A program made the translations under genes and the position numbers. Shown here piece after piece: positions 1 to 11,807 of a stretch of DNA of 64,000 nt; the stretch's first letter is position 1, and each line of letters starts with the position of its first letter. Under the pieces are notes generated by a model that was not told the DNA's origin, did no database searches, and saw nothing but the letters and a program-made list of their open reading frames with translations. This DNA is from Propionibacteriaceae bacterium. GTDB lineage: Bacteria > Actinomycetota > Actinomycetes > Propionibacteriales > Propionibacteriaceae. The stretch is taken from assembly GCA_031265875.1 (NCBI GenBank), contig JAISCA010000051.1, positions 62,001 to 126,000 on the forward strand, written 5' to 3'.

Positions 1-103
1 GCGGACGAGGCCGGCGGGCGCCGCTCACGGGGCAGGCCGGGACGGCCGGGACTACGGCCCGGCCCGCCCGGTGTCGAGTGAGGACGCCCGCCTGGCATGT
101 CGA

Positions 104-1718
<1,615 letters not shown>

Positions 1719-2936
1719 TCAGCGGTTCTTGAAGTAGCGGAAGAGGTGCCGCTCCTTAGTCCAGCCGGCCGTCAGCCCAGCCGCTAGGAGCAGGCCGGTG
1801 GCGGCCAGACCGACGCTACGAGCTCCCGCCCAAAAGGCCGTCCGTCTCAGAGAGGGATTGTCCCAACCGGCCGTCCCAGCGGACCAGGCCAATAGGAGCG
1901 CGACGGCCGGAAGCAGCCAACCGGCGGTCTCGATCAGGACTTGGCCGATCAGAGCGGCCCGGCTCTGGCCGGCGTGCAGAGCGGAGGCCAGTTCCAGCCG
2001 CCGGGTCCGGATCAGGACGAAACCCAGGCCGGCCCCGAAAGCCAAGCTGGCGGCGGCCAACGGGCGCAGGGGCAGACCGGCCAAACGGTCGGCCGCGCCG
2101 AAGCGCAGGCCCAGGCCAGTGTTGAGCTGCTGGGCCTGAGCCGGCGCGGACTGGGCGCCGACCGGCCCGGACAGCACCGGCCAGGTCAGCCAATCCGCCG
2201 CCAGATCGGTCTCCGGCCACAATTCGACCCAGCAGGCGTCGAAGACGCCCTGGGCCGGGACCGGCGCGACCAGGGCGAAGGACAGCGTCGGGGCCCGGCC
2301 ATCCGAGGGATAGGGGAAGACGCCGGCCACCGTCACTTGGTCGCCCGTCAGCAAGGTCATCTGGTCATTCGGGCCCAGAGTCGCGGCTAGGTCCTGTGCC
2401 AGCCAGACCCCGCCGGCCCGCCGGGAGTCGACCGCCGTGCCGGAGTCGCCCACCGTGGGATCGCCGCCTGGTGAACCGGTCGGCTGTGTGACCGCGCCCA
2501 AGGGCTGGACGCCCAAGACTTGGGCCAGACCCCAGGTGGCCTCGAAAGCCGCCACCGTGGTCGAGGGCAGGACGGCCAGTCTGAGATCAGCCGCCGGACG
2601 CAGGGCTCCGGCCGCCGCCACCGCCGGGTGGCTGGCCAAGGCGTCGCACTGGGCCCCGTCGATCCGGCCCGGCGCGGAGACCACTTGGATGGCCGCCCCG
2701 GCCCGCCGGAAGGCGTCGGCTTGGCGGGCCAGGTCGGCCAAGCCCGAGGTCTGCAACCAGACGAGCAGCCCCAGACCGACCGCCAAGACGACCAACCCGA
2801 TCAGCCCCCGGGTCGTGCCCGAGGCTAGATTGCGTCCAGCCTCGCGCCAGACTTCGCGCGACCGCATGACGATCCGGCTACGGCCGTCTCGGCCGACGTG
2901 ACCCGTTCGGGACCGGTCAGAAGTCGGGCCGCTCAC
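1719..2936 (-). CDS. FtsX/MacB-like ABC transporter permease
   Basis: Predicted membrane permease of the FtsX/MacB type. One hydrophobic segment lies near residues 40-62, followed by an extracytoplasmic domain of roughly 200 residues. A cluster of three hydrophobic segments fills the last third (about 285-395), ending in a basic tail. That topology (1 + large loop + 3) is the hallmark of this fold. It follows the peptidoglycan-binding adaptor gene by about 50 bp on the same strand, so the two probably form one unit. No ATP-binding subunit is encoded next to them. The start is uncertain: GTG at 2936 or ATG at 2867, neither with a clear ribosome site. Substrate unknown. Confidence 0.6.
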   Translation of the reverse strand: MSGPTSDRSRTGHVGRDGRSRIVMRSREVWREAGRNLASGTTRGLIGLVVLAVGLGLLVWLQTSGLADLARQADAFRRAGAAIQVVSAPGRIDGAQCDALASHPAVAAAGALRPAADLRLAVLPSTTVAAFEATWGLAQVLGVQPLGAVTQPTGSPGGDPTVGDSGTAVDSRRAGGVWLAQDLAATLGPNDQMTLLTGDQVTVAGVFPYPSDGRAPTLSFALVAPVPAQGVFDACWVELWPETDLAADWLTWPVLSGPVGAQSAPAQAQQLNTGLGLRFGAADRLAGLPLRPLAAASLAFGAGLGFVLIRTRRLELASALHAGQSRAALIGQVLIETAGWLLPAVALLLAWSAGTAGWDNPSLRRTAFWAGARSVGLAATGLLLAAGLTAGWTKERHLFRYFKNR

Positions 2937-2988
2937 GACCGGTCCGTTCTGGTCGACCTGGTGACCCGGTCGAGATGGCCGAATTCAG

Positions 2989-4014
2989 TCAGGCGCATGG
3001 CTCGGCCGTCGGTCCGGCCGGCGACCAGACCCGCTCCGGCAAGCGGTCGGCCCGAACCAAGGTCAGACCGAACTCGGAGGCCACCACTTCCACCCGGAGC
3101 GGGCCTTGATCGGTCGCCAGACAGGCTTGGCCGCCGGTCACGTCGTACAGTGCCGCAGCCGGCGCCGCCACCACCTCGATCGGCTCGGCCAAGCGGGTCT
3201 CGACGGTCAAGCTGGTGGCCGGATCAGTCAGATAGGACCGGAAGGACGGCGTTTGGGCGTAGGCGGACAGGAAAGCCGGGTCCGTGATGACCCCGTCCTC
3301 GGGCAAAGCCAGGCTGACGGCCCCATTCCCAGTCACGGCCAGCCGGGGGCCCGGCCAAGCCGTCGCCGCCGGTGGGCTGACGGTCAGAGCGATCAGGCCG
3401 CCGCCGGCTTGGAACAAGATGTCGTCCGGCGAGACCCGCTGCCCCACCGACCAGGGGCAGGCGGTCGGCGTGACCTCGGTCTGAGGCGACCACACCGCCT
3501 GGCTCAAGGGCAAGCTGGTCTGGCGCTTGTCACCGCCCAACTTGGTCCACAGTCTCTGCACGGCCCAGGCCGTGTCCGACCCGAACAGACCGGTCGTGGC
3601 GACCGGTCCGAAGCCCAAGCGGTTCAACTCGCCTTGCAGAGCCTGGACGTCGTCGCCCCGGTCGCCCTGGGCCAGGTCGCGCCAGAGCGGCGTGGCCAGA
3701 TTCAGAAGTACGACCGGGCGGTCGTCCAGGGTGAAGGGTGAAGTCCCCGAGGCCAGGGGTTGCCCGACCACGCAGTCGCTCCGCCGCAGCACGCCGGCGG
3801 CCGGGGCTAAGGCCTCCCATAAGGGCGCCGACTCGGCTTTGACGGGGGCCAAGCGGGCGTCTGTGAATTGACGCGGCACCACTTCAACCAACCCGGCCGT
3901 GACCGGTGCGATCAGCCCGTCCGTCGTCCGATCCGGGGCCAGCCACAGACCGGCCAGCAAACCGACGGCCCCAGCGGCGACCGCCGCCAGAACTATCACC
4001 CGCAACCTGTTCAT
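2989..4014 (-). CDS. Peptidoglycan-binding-domain membrane-fusion (adaptor-like) protein
   Basis: 341 residues with an N-terminal membrane anchor or signal (about 5-26, ending GLLAGLWLA). A PG_binding_1-type repeat lies around residues 115-150, recognisable by GDRGDDVQALQGELNRLGF and TGLFGSDTAWAVQ. The later beta-rich part resembles HlyD/MacA-type adaptors that accompany ABC exporters in Gram-positive bacteria. This fits the FtsX-like permease just downstream. Inference: the protein links the transporter to the cell wall. Translation appears leaderless: TATTCT sits 6 nt before the ATG. No catalytic motif is seen. Confidence 0.6.
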   Translation of the reverse strand: MNRLRVIVLAAVAAGAVGLLAGLWLAPDRTTDGLIAPVTAGLVEVVPRQFTDARLAPVKAESAPLWEALAPAAGVLRRSDCVVGQPLASGTSPFTLDDRPVVLLNLATPLWRDLAQGDRGDDVQALQGELNRLGFGPVATTGLFGSDTAWAVQRLWTKLGGDKRQTSLPLSQAVWSPQTEVTPTACPWSVGQRVSPDDILFQAGGGLIALTVSPPAATAWPGPRLAVTGNGAVSLALPEDGVITDPAFLSAYAQTPSFRSYLTDPATSLTVETRLAEPIEVVAAPAAALYDVTGGQACLATDQGPLRVEVVASEFGLTLVRADRLPERVWSPAGPTAEPCA

Positions 4015-4020
4015 GGGCTC

Positions 4021-4026
4021 AGAATA
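4021..4026 (-). promoter_or_regulatory. -10 box (leaderless) for the adaptor gene
   Basis: TATTCT on the minus strand, 6 nt before the ATG at 4014. There is no ribosome site in between, so transcription would begin at or very near the start codon. Confidence 0.45.
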
Positions 4027-4181
4027 GTGGCGAGACTATGAGACGGGTCGACCCCAACTACGTGGGCATTCAGCTACGAGGCATTCCTGCTCCCAGACCG
4101 GTCGACTCGCCAGCACCGCCAGCCGGAGAGCATCCTGTCCAACCCGCCCCGAAGAGTCGCCCGGAACAGCGGGCCAATCGG

Positions 4182-4832
4182 TCATAGCTGCGGATTAATC
4201 ATGCAGGAAGTCGCCTCCATACCGGCCAAGCTGACCCCACTAGAAGAGGTGGGCGGCGGGACCTCGGGGGCCTGGTAGGTGCCGGGCGGCAGTTCCTCGT
4301 CGGGACCGTGCGTGGTCGTGATCTGAGCCAGCAACTCGGCGTAGTCCCGGCCGCTGAAACCTGCCGGGGCCAAGTCATGGCGCACGAAACAGGCCGCCAC
4401 CAGAGAGTTCCAGTCCCGCTTGTCCGGGTTCGCGATCTGATCCCAATACAACGACTCGATATCCCCCACCCATAGATCATGGCAACGTATGTCGGCGTCG
4501 ATCTCCTCCTGAGTGTCCTCCTCGCCGTCGTACATTGTCAGGTTGCTCCACCCGTACCCATTGTCCGCGTACCAGGCTTGGATGCCGGCCTCGGCCAGAC
4601 AGTCGATGTAGTGGTCCTGAGCCTGCCTCAACTCCACCGCCTCAATCTTGTCGTCGGCCAGGACGGAAAGGATGAAGTCGCTGCCGGCCCGGGCCCTGGC
4701 CTCGGCGAAGTCCTGGGCGTAGGGCGAGGGCGGCGCCGGCGGGGACGAGCAAGCGGTCAACAAACCGGCCGCGACCAAGGCGGCGCCCAGAGCGCCCGCG
4801 ACTAACCGACCCGTCTTATCGACTATATTCAT
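4182..4832 (-). CDS. Cysteine-containing lipoprotein of unknown function
   Basis: 216 residues from the ATG at 4832, chosen because GGGGAGGGAG lies just upstream and the product then begins with a clean lipoprotein signal: a positive start, a hydrophobic stretch (VAGALGAALVAAGLL) and the lipobox LTAC. The mature part is acidic and has four further Cys residues (in DCLAEAG, IRCHDL, AACFVR, TSCMIN), which could form two disulfides outside the cell. The C terminus is Pro/Ser-rich. I do not recognise the family. It is transcribed divergently from the TM2 gene. Confidence 0.75.
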   Translation of the reverse strand: MNIVDKTGRLVAGALGAALVAAGLLTACSSPPAPPSPYAQDFAEARARAGSDFILSVLADDKIEAVELRQAQDHYIDCLAEAGIQAWYADNGYGWSNLTMYDGEEDTQEEIDADIRCHDLWVGDIESLYWDQIANPDKRDWNSLVAACFVRHDLAPAGFSGRDYAELLAQITTTHGPDEELPPGTYQAPEVPPPTSSSGVSLAGMEATSCMINPQL

Positions 4833-4955
4833 TGCCCAACTCCCTCCCCTGGTCGTCATCGCACCAGGTCCGGTCGACGACCCATCCGGATCGCCGCCGG
4901 CCGCCATTCTCAGATCATATCCACGGGCCTTAGCCTCGGCTGCCCGCTGACGGGC

Positions 4956-4961
4956 TACGCT
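4956..4961 (+). promoter_or_regulatory. -10 box (leaderless) for the TM2 gene
   Basis: TACGCT, 6 nt before the GTG at 4968, with no room for a separate ribosome site. No convincing -35. Confidence 0.35.
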
Positions 4962-4967
4962 GAGGCC

Positions 4968-5648
4968 GTGACGACTCCGGGACCGCTTGAGCCCCAACCC
5001 TCCGTGGCCAAGCCGGACTACCTGCCCTACCCGGCCCTGGCGGCCGAGACGCCGTCGCCGCTCCCGACCCCCGGCTACTACCCGCCCAATCTGGACTCAG
5101 TGGTCCGGCTCTGGCCCGACCAATCGGCCCTCCCCGCGCTCCCCCCGTCACCGCCGGCCGTCCCAGCCCCGATCCCCTCGATCCAGCCCAGCGCCCCCTA
5201 CCCGGCGTCAATCCCTTACGACCCGGAGGCTCCCTACGGCCGTGATCCTCTGACCGGGCAGCCCCTGTCGGACAAGGGCAAGGGCATGGCCGGTTTCCTC
5301 CAGTTCTGCTTCGGTTGGGCCGGCGGCGGGCGCTTCTACATCGGCGACCAACGCACCGGCTTCCTCAACATCGGCTTGGTCCTGGCCGCCATCTTCTTGA
5401 CCGCCACCACGATGTGGGGCTGGATGCTGTTCCCCGCCCTCGGCCTGTGGTGGCTGGCGGACTTCATTCTGATCCTGTCCGGGCATGTCCCCGACGCTCA
5501 GGGCCGTCAATTACGTTCGCACGGCGACGGTCGGCCCCGGTCCATCTTGAAGAAGCTCCCCCCGCCCGGCCGGCCAGCACAGGAGCCCTGGCCAACGGCG
5601 AGACCCTGGCCCCAGCCCGATCGGCCAGGGCTGGAGCCGCCACGCTAG
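4968..5648 (+). CDS. TM2-domain membrane protein
   Basis: 226 residues starting at GTG. The first 90 or so residues are very Pro-rich and probably cytoplasmic and disordered. Then comes a TM2 domain (about 105-180): GKGMAGFLQFCFGWAGGGRFYIGD, then two hydrophobic helices, then LGLWWLADFILILSG. The paired G/W-rich helices with GRFYIGD are characteristic of TM2 proteins, whose biochemical role is poorly defined. The C-terminal tail is Pro/Arg-rich. It converges on the chorismate mutase gene with a 37-bp gap. Confidence 0.8.
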   Translation: MTTPGPLEPQPSVAKPDYLPYPALAAETPSPLPTPGYYPPNLDSVVRLWPDQSALPALPPSPPAVPAPIPSIQPSAPYPASIPYDPEAPYGRDPLTGQPLSDKGKGMAGFLQFCFGWAGGGRFYIGDQRTGFLNIGLVLAAIFLTATTMWGWMLFPALGLWWLADFILILSGHVPDAQGRQLRSHGDGRPRSILKKLPPPGRPAQEPWPTARPWPQPDRPGLEPPR

Positions 5649-5685
5649 TGGCGACAGTCGTCCACCGATCGACCGGATGACAGCC

Positions 5686-5997
5686 TCAACCCGCCACCTC
5701 ACGCCAGTGGTCGTCCTCCCGCCACTGCTCGTGGTGGCGCACCACCTCGCGCACGATGAAGGTGAGGAACTTCTGGGCGAACTCCGGGTCGAGGTCGGAC
5801 TCGACCGCCAGGCGGCGCAAGCGGGCGATCTGCTCGGACTCCCGTTCCAGGTCGGCCGCCGGCAGGCCCAGGTCGGCCTTGAGCTGTCCGACCCGGCGGG
5901 TGATCTTGAAGCGCTCGGCCAAGAGATGGACCAAAGCCGAGTCCAAGTTGTCGATCGACTGGCGGGCCTGAGCCAGTTCGGGGGGTGTCTCAGTCAC
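5686..5997 (-). CDS. Chorismate mutase, AroQ type
   Basis: Rearranges chorismate to prephenate, the first committed step to Phe and Tyr. The 103-residue all-helical protein matches the single-domain AroQ fold: ARQSIDNLDSALVHLLAERF followed by RRVGQLKADLGLP, and a helix with FLTFIVREVVRHHE. The start is the GTG at 5997, with AGGAGG seven bases upstream; the longer upstream reading lacks a ribosome site and family similarity. It could also act in a menaquinone- or folate-linked branch, but no neighbouring aromatic genes argue for this. Confidence 0.88.
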   Translation of the reverse strand: MTETPPELAQARQSIDNLDSALVHLLAERFKITRRVGQLKADLGLPAADLERESEQIARLRRLAVESDLDPEFAQKFLTFIVREVVRHHEQWREDDHWREVAG

Positions 5998-6214
5998 GGC
6001 CGGACCTCCTCGCCTTAGATGAGGTTCCATCCTGTCATGACCGGACCGCTGAGGGTTCCGTCGGCCCGACCATTCTCCAGCCCGTCTGGGCCGGCACACG
6101 AGGGTCACGGACACGATCTAGGGGAACCCCACTGGATCGATATGACCACTACCCTCAGGCCCGGCCAGCATCCTCGCTCTTTGGCTTCCGTCGCCGACCA
6201 GGCCGACGCCGGGT

Positions 6215-7318
6215 CTAGACCAGAACCAACTCGGCCCGCTGGAAGGCCTTGACGTCGGTGTACCCGGTCGAGGCCAGGGTGCGGCGCAGGGCGCCGACCA
6301 GGTTCATGGTGCCGTCGGCGATGGCCGACGGGCCGACCATGATCTCCTCTAGGCTGCCGATCTGGTCGAACTTGACCCGCCAGCCCCTGGGCAAGCTGGC
6401 GTGCCAGGCCTCGGCCCCCCAGTGGTAGCCCCGGCCCGGCGCCTCGGCCGCCCGGGCCAACGGCGTGCCGACCATGGCGGCGTCGGCCCCGCAGGCCAAG
6501 GCCTTGGCGATGTCGCCGGAGCCACCCAAGGAGCCGTCGGCGATGACCTGGACGTAGCGTCCGCCCGACTCGTCCAAGTAGTCGCGCCTAGCCGCCGCCA
6601 CGTCGGAGACGGCCGTCGCCATCGGCACCTCGATGCCGAGCACACTGCTGGTGGCGTTACGGGCCCCGCCACCGAAGCCGACCAGGACGCCGGCCGCGCC
6701 GGTCCGCATCAGGTGCAGGGCGGTGTGATAGTTGGCGCAGCCGCCCACGATGACGGGCACGTCCAAGGTCCGGATGAACCGCTTCAGGTCGAGCGGGGTC
6801 TGCCCGGCCGAGACGTGCTCGGCCGAGACCAGGGCGCCTCGGATGACGAAGAAGTCCGGGGCCGAGCGCTCCACCACTTGGGCGAACTGCTCGACGTTCT
6901 TGGGCGACAAGGAGCCCGCCACCGGCTGCCCGGACCCGCGGATCTGGGCCAGGCGGGCCGTGATCAAGTCGGCTTTGATGGGCTCGGCGTAGACCTCTTG
7001 CAAGCGGCGGGTGGCGGCCATCGGGTCGTCCAACTGGCCCAACTCGGCGAAGATCGGCTCGGGCTCCTCGTAACGGGTCCACAACCCTTCCAGGTTGATC
7101 ACGCCGAGGCCGCCCAGCCGGCCCATCTCGATGGCGGTGGCCGGCGACATGACCGAGTCCATCGGGGCCGCGATCAGGGGGCAGGCCAATCTGAGGGCGT
7201 CGATCCGCCAGCTCAGGTCGACGTCCTCCAGGGCGCGGGTGCGCCGAGTCGGCACCACGGCCACATCGTCAAAAGAATACGCCTTGTCAGCTCGCTTGAA
7301 ACGACCGATGTCGCTCAT
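6215..7318 (-). CDS. guaB3: GuaB3-family IMP dehydrogenase-related protein
   Basis: 367 residues of the IMPDH/GMP reductase TIM-barrel family without CBS domains. It shows the N-terminal AYSFDDVAVVPTRR and later [32 protein letters not shown] (phosphate-binding and barrel signature). In the loop where IMPDH has its catalytic Cys it reads GFGGGARNATSS (214-225), with no Cys. True IMPDH chemistry therefore looks unlikely; from memory, actinobacterial GuaB3 proteins commonly have such a loop. The start is the ATG at 7318 after GGGAGGG. It lies downstream of guaB on the same strand, about 130 bp away. Confidence 0.88.
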   Translation of the reverse strand: MSDIGRFKRADKAYSFDDVAVVPTRRTRALEDVDLSWRIDALRLACPLIAAPMDSVMSPATAIEMGRLGGLGVINLEGLWTRYEEPEPIFAELGQLDDPMAATRRLQEVYAEPIKADLITARLAQIRGSGQPVAGSLSPKNVEQFAQVVERSAPDFFVIRGALVSAEHVSAGQTPLDLKRFIRTLDVPVIVGGCANYHTALHLMRTGAAGVLVGFGGGARNATSSVLGIEVPMATAVSDVAAARRDYLDESGGRYVQVIADGSLGGSGDIAKALACGADAAMVGTPLARAAEAPGRGYHWGAEAWHASLPRGWRVKFDQIGSLEEIMVGPSAIADGTMNLVGALRRTLASTGYTDVKAFQRAELVLV

Positions 7319-7447
7319 GGTCGACCCTCCCTGCTCGTCGGTCTCCAGACCCAAGACCTAACCTAGTGGTCTAGCAGGTCGAAAGGCGCGGATTCGCCGC
7401 CTCCGGCGCAGGGCTGGTCCGCCCCCTGGCCCCGACCAGGTCTGGCC

Positions 7448-9061
<1,614 letters not shown>

Positions 9062-9198
9062 TCAGGCCAGCGGTCGCCGGGACGGCCGGATTGACCGGGC
9101 TGAGGAAGGGGCGCGGAATCTCTGTGGCCCACCACCAGCCAGACGGACCTGGCTGGGTCAACCAGTGACACCGCCCGCCCCAGCCTCTCTGGCGACCG

Positions 9199-9362
9199 CT
9201 AGTGGGCCCAGCCCCTAAAGGTGGGGAGAAGGAGCGACGTCAGGGGTGGGGCTGGCGAGGCGGAGGAGGGAGGCGATGCGGGTCCATCGTCGACCGACGA
9301 CAACGCGGCCAGCGCCGTGTCTGGCGCCGCGAGTCCACAGCTTTAGGGGCTGGGCCCGCTAG
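9199..9362. repeat. 22-bp inverted repeat enclosing 120 bp
   Basis: The left arm is 9199-9220 and the right arm 9341-9362; the arms are complementary at 21 of 22 positions (one T/C difference). Each arm contains GGGCCC and a CCCCTAAAG/CTTTAGGGG part. The right arm ends inside the -10 box (TAGGCT, 9360-9365) of the aminotransferase gene. No transposase lies nearby, so a regulatory site pair or a small relic element are both possible. Confidence 0.7.
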
Positions 9363-9365
9363 GCT
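9360..9365 (+). promoter_or_regulatory. -10 box (leaderless) for the class IV aminotransferase
   Basis: TAGGCT, 6 nt before the ATG at 9372. It overlaps the end of the inverted-repeat arm. Confidence 0.45.
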
Positions 9366-9371
9366 CCGGTC

Positions 9372-10232
9372 ATGGGTTTTCATGACGACGAGGCCATGAT
9401 GTGGGTCGATGGCGACCTCTGCTTGGCCGGACAAGCTTCGATCCCCGCTCTGGACCACGCCATCACGGTGGGAGACGGCATCTTCGAGGCGCTCAAGATC
9501 ATCCACGGCGAGATCTTCGCCTTGGACCGGCACCTGCGCCGGATGGAGCGCTCGGCTAAAGGAGCCGGGGTGCCCTATCCGGGCCACGACGCCATCGCGG
9601 CAGCCGCCCGGGCGGTCGTCCAGGCCAACCGGACCCTGCTCACTGGCACCCATGACGTCTTGCGGCTGACCCTGACCGCCGGGCGGGGCCACATCGGCTC
9701 CAACCGTATCCCCGGCGTCAGGCCGACTCTGATCGCCGCCGTCACCCACCAGACGCCACGCGGGTTGGCCGGCTCCGCCATCACGACGGACTGGATCCGT
9801 AACGAACGCGGCGCCCTGTCCGGTTTGAAGACGACCAGCTACATGGAGAACGCCATGGCGGCCGACCTGGCTTCGGCGGCCGGCGTGGACGAGGTGATGT
9901 TCGCCAACACGGTCGGCCATCTCTGCGAGGGCTTCCGCTCCAACGTCTTCCTGGTCCTGGACGGGCAGTTGGTCACACCGCCCTTGAGCGACGGCCCCCT
10001 GGCCGGCATCACTCGCCAACTGGTGCTGGAGTGGGTGGAGGTCGAGGAGCGGTCGGTCCCCTTCGCCGCCCTGACCCAAGCCAGCGAGATCTTCATCACC
10101 TCGACCGTCAGCGACGTCATGGCCATCACCGCCCTCGACGGCCATCCGATCGCAGACGGCCAGATCGGCCCGTTCACCGCCGCCGCCCAAGCCGCCTTCG
10201 CCGCCGGCCAAGCCCTCGGCCTCAACCCCTAG
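9372..10232 (+). CDS. Class IV PLP aminotransferase / aminodeoxychorismate lyase-like
   Basis: PLP fold type IV enzyme, 286 residues. Lys153 in GLKTTSY is the expected Schiff-base lysine. Glu186 in the segment following MFANTVGHLCEG matches the Glu that contacts the pyridine nitrogen. WVDGDLCLAG at the N terminus and GDGIFEALKI (35-44) are family signatures. The family includes branched-chain aminotransferase, D-amino-acid aminotransferase and 4-amino-4-deoxychorismate lyase (PabC). The short length and single-gene context favour the PabC-like group, but substrate cannot be fixed from sequence. The 3' end overlaps the convergent regulator gene by 11 bp. Confidence 0.82.
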   Translation: MGFHDDEAMMWVDGDLCLAGQASIPALDHAITVGDGIFEALKIIHGEIFALDRHLRRMERSAKGAGVPYPGHDAIAAAARAVVQANRTLLTGTHDVLRLTLTAGRGHIGSNRIPGVRPTLIAAVTHQTPRGLAGSAITTDWIRNERGALSGLKTTSYMENAMAADLASAAGVDEVMFANTVGHLCEGFRSNVFLVLDGQLVTPPLSDGPLAGITRQLVLEWVEVEERSVPFAALTQASEIFITSTVSDVMAITALDGHPIADGQIGPFTAAAQAAFAAGQALGLNP

Positions 10233-11697
10233 CTACTTGGACCTTAGTCACGGGGAGGGAATAGGTGGTGTTACGGGATCCCCGGGCTCCGTTCATCGTG
10301 ACCCGGCCTTGCTTTATGAGCTTGTTCAAGGCGTAGCGGATTTGCGTCGGGGTCGAGTGGCAACGCTCGACCATGGTGCGTCGGTCGAGCGGGCCTTCGG
10401 TCAGGGCGACCAATATTCGGCGCGAGACATCCATCCAGTCACCTGGCTCAGTGGCGGCTGAGCGGACGGCGGCCGTCGCGGAGGGAGGGCGCATGAGGAC
10501 AGCGGTGAAGCTGACGGCTTTGTCGATGAAAATGGGCGGCTCGACCCGCCAATCGGCCAGGGCGCGCTGGGCTTCACCGATGCCGCCACCCTCGCCCTCG
10601 ATGACACGGGCTCCTTGCGAGGTCTGGGTGAGGGAGCAGATGTCGTACAGATACTCGTTGACGGCAGATTTGCCGCCGGGCAGGCCGAGTTGCTGACGGC
10701 TGACGCCCCATAGGCCGCCCGGGTTGGAGATGACCAAGCGGTCGTCGCGCAGCCGGATCTCCACCCGCTTGGACTGGGTATGGGGGCCGAGGTCGCGATG
10801 CACGAGCGCATTGGCGACTAGTTCCCGCAGAGCGGCCAAAGGCAGTTCGGGGTGGTCGTAATTCTGGCCGTCGGCGCCGACCCGCACCCCAGTCCGCAGG
10901 TTGCGGCGCAACCACTCCAGGCAGCCGTCAAGCAGGTCTGGGATCGGCCCGTCCAGATGGGCCAGGTCGACCAGCCGGTCGGCCGATCCTAAGCCGGGCA
11001 CGACGGCGGCGGTCACAGCCAGGTTGGGAGCGAATTGCTGCGGGTACTGGCCCAACGCGTACAGTCCCCCCAAGGTCAGCCGAGGACCTTCGGCTTCCAG
11101 CACTCCCTTGCGGCGCAACACTGTCTGGTCATCCACCAGCGCCAGCCGACGGGAAGCGGCGCGGGCGTTACGCAAGAAGGCCTGGACCAAGCCCTCGTCC
11201 AGGTCGACCGCGCCCGTGCCATCCACCACGACTGCGTCATAGCGGGGCCTATCACGCAGCGCGAGCATCTGCTGCTCCTCCTGAGGGCTCATCGCGTAGT
11301 CACCATCGGCCTGCCGCAAATAGCCTCGCCCGTTGACCCGGCCCGGTCTGTCGCTGGCCGGCATACCGGCCACCGTAGCCACCACTACCACCTCGCCCGC
11401 CACGGGAACCGTGTCGAAAGACACCGCCACCGGTGGCACGACAGCTGTCCGAGCTTGGGACGCGATGCCCTGCTCGATCGAGGCGGGATCAGCCACCCCG
11501 ACCGGCGCGAAGCCGTCATTCTCGTCTAGCCCGATTACGATCACCCCGCCGTCGGGCATGTTGCCGAAGGCGCACAGCGTCGTGGCCAGATCAGGGCAAC
11601 CCCCGCTGCCGCGCTTCACCTCCACCGAGGTGAAATCGCCGCCATGGACCCGCATGTCCTCAATCAGCGTCAATACCGTCGGAGAGTCCCACGTCAT
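10222..11697 (-). CDS. AlbA_2 / HATPase_c_4 predicted transcriptional regulator
   Basis: 491 residues of the COG2865 type. The N-terminal AlbA_2 (Schlafen-AlbA) domain is at about 10-130: SVEVKRG, TLCAFGNMPDGGVIVIGLDE and GRGYLRQADGDYAMSP. A middle ATPase-like domain carries LRELVANALVHRDL (290-303) and RLVISNPGGLWG (320-331). A C-terminal winged-helix-like part covers about 425-475. These proteins are usually annotated as RecG-like helicases or regulators; no helicase motifs are seen here. The upstream 100 bp hold four to five phased direct repeats, so autoregulation is a reasonable inference. Neighbours are housekeeping genes, not a defence island. Confidence 0.85.
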   Translation of the reverse strand: MTWDSPTVLTLIEDMRVHGGDFTSVEVKRGSGGCPDLATTLCAFGNMPDGGVIVIGLDENDGFAPVGVADPASIEQGIASQARTAVVPPVAVSFDTVPVAGEVVVVATVAGMPASDRPGRVNGRGYLRQADGDYAMSPQEEQQMLALRDRPRYDAVVVDGTGAVDLDEGLVQAFLRNARAASRRLALVDDQTVLRRKGVLEAEGPRLTLGGLYALGQYPQQFAPNLAVTAAVVPGLGSADRLVDLAHLDGPIPDLLDGCLEWLRRNLRTGVRVGADGQNYDHPELPLAALRELVANALVHRDLGPHTQSKRVEIRLRDDRLVISNPGGLWGVSRQQLGLPGGKSAVNEYLYDICSLTQTSQGARVIEGEGGGIGEAQRALADWRVEPPIFIDKAVSFTAVLMRPPSATAAVRSAATEPGDWMDVSRRILVALTEGPLDRRTMVERCHSTPTQIRYALNKLIKQGRVTMNGARGSRNTTYSLPVTKVQVARG

Positions 11698-11715
11698 AGA
11701 TACACCTTACCGCCC

Positions 11716-11807
11716 AGAATGCTAATTCGCACTCTAGAATGCTAATTCACCCGCTCAGAATGCTAAAAGTCCGACCAGATTGCTAAAATAACTAGTCAAA
11801 GCGTTAA
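11716..11807 (-). promoter_or_regulatory. Phased direct-repeat operator array upstream of the AlbA_2 regulator
   Basis: On the minus strand TTAGCATTCT occurs at 11716-11725, 11736-11745 and 11757-11766. TTAGCAATCT follows at 11777-11786, and a weak fifth copy sits in phase at 11798-11807. Starts are 20-21 bp apart, about two helical turns, so a protein could line up on one DNA face. The array begins about 20 bp before the ATG at 11697, and each unit contains TAGCAT, itself -10-like. The stretch is much more AT-rich than its surroundings. Confidence 0.75.

Noticed and set aside
9199-9362. Inverted repeat as the ends of an insertion sequence
   Set aside because: The 120 bp between the arms has no coding capacity and no target duplication was seen; only a relic could be proposed.
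10222-11697. AlbA_2 gene as part of a phage-defence island
   Set aside because: Its neighbours are an aminotransferase and groEL-groES; no nuclease, methylase or integrase is near.
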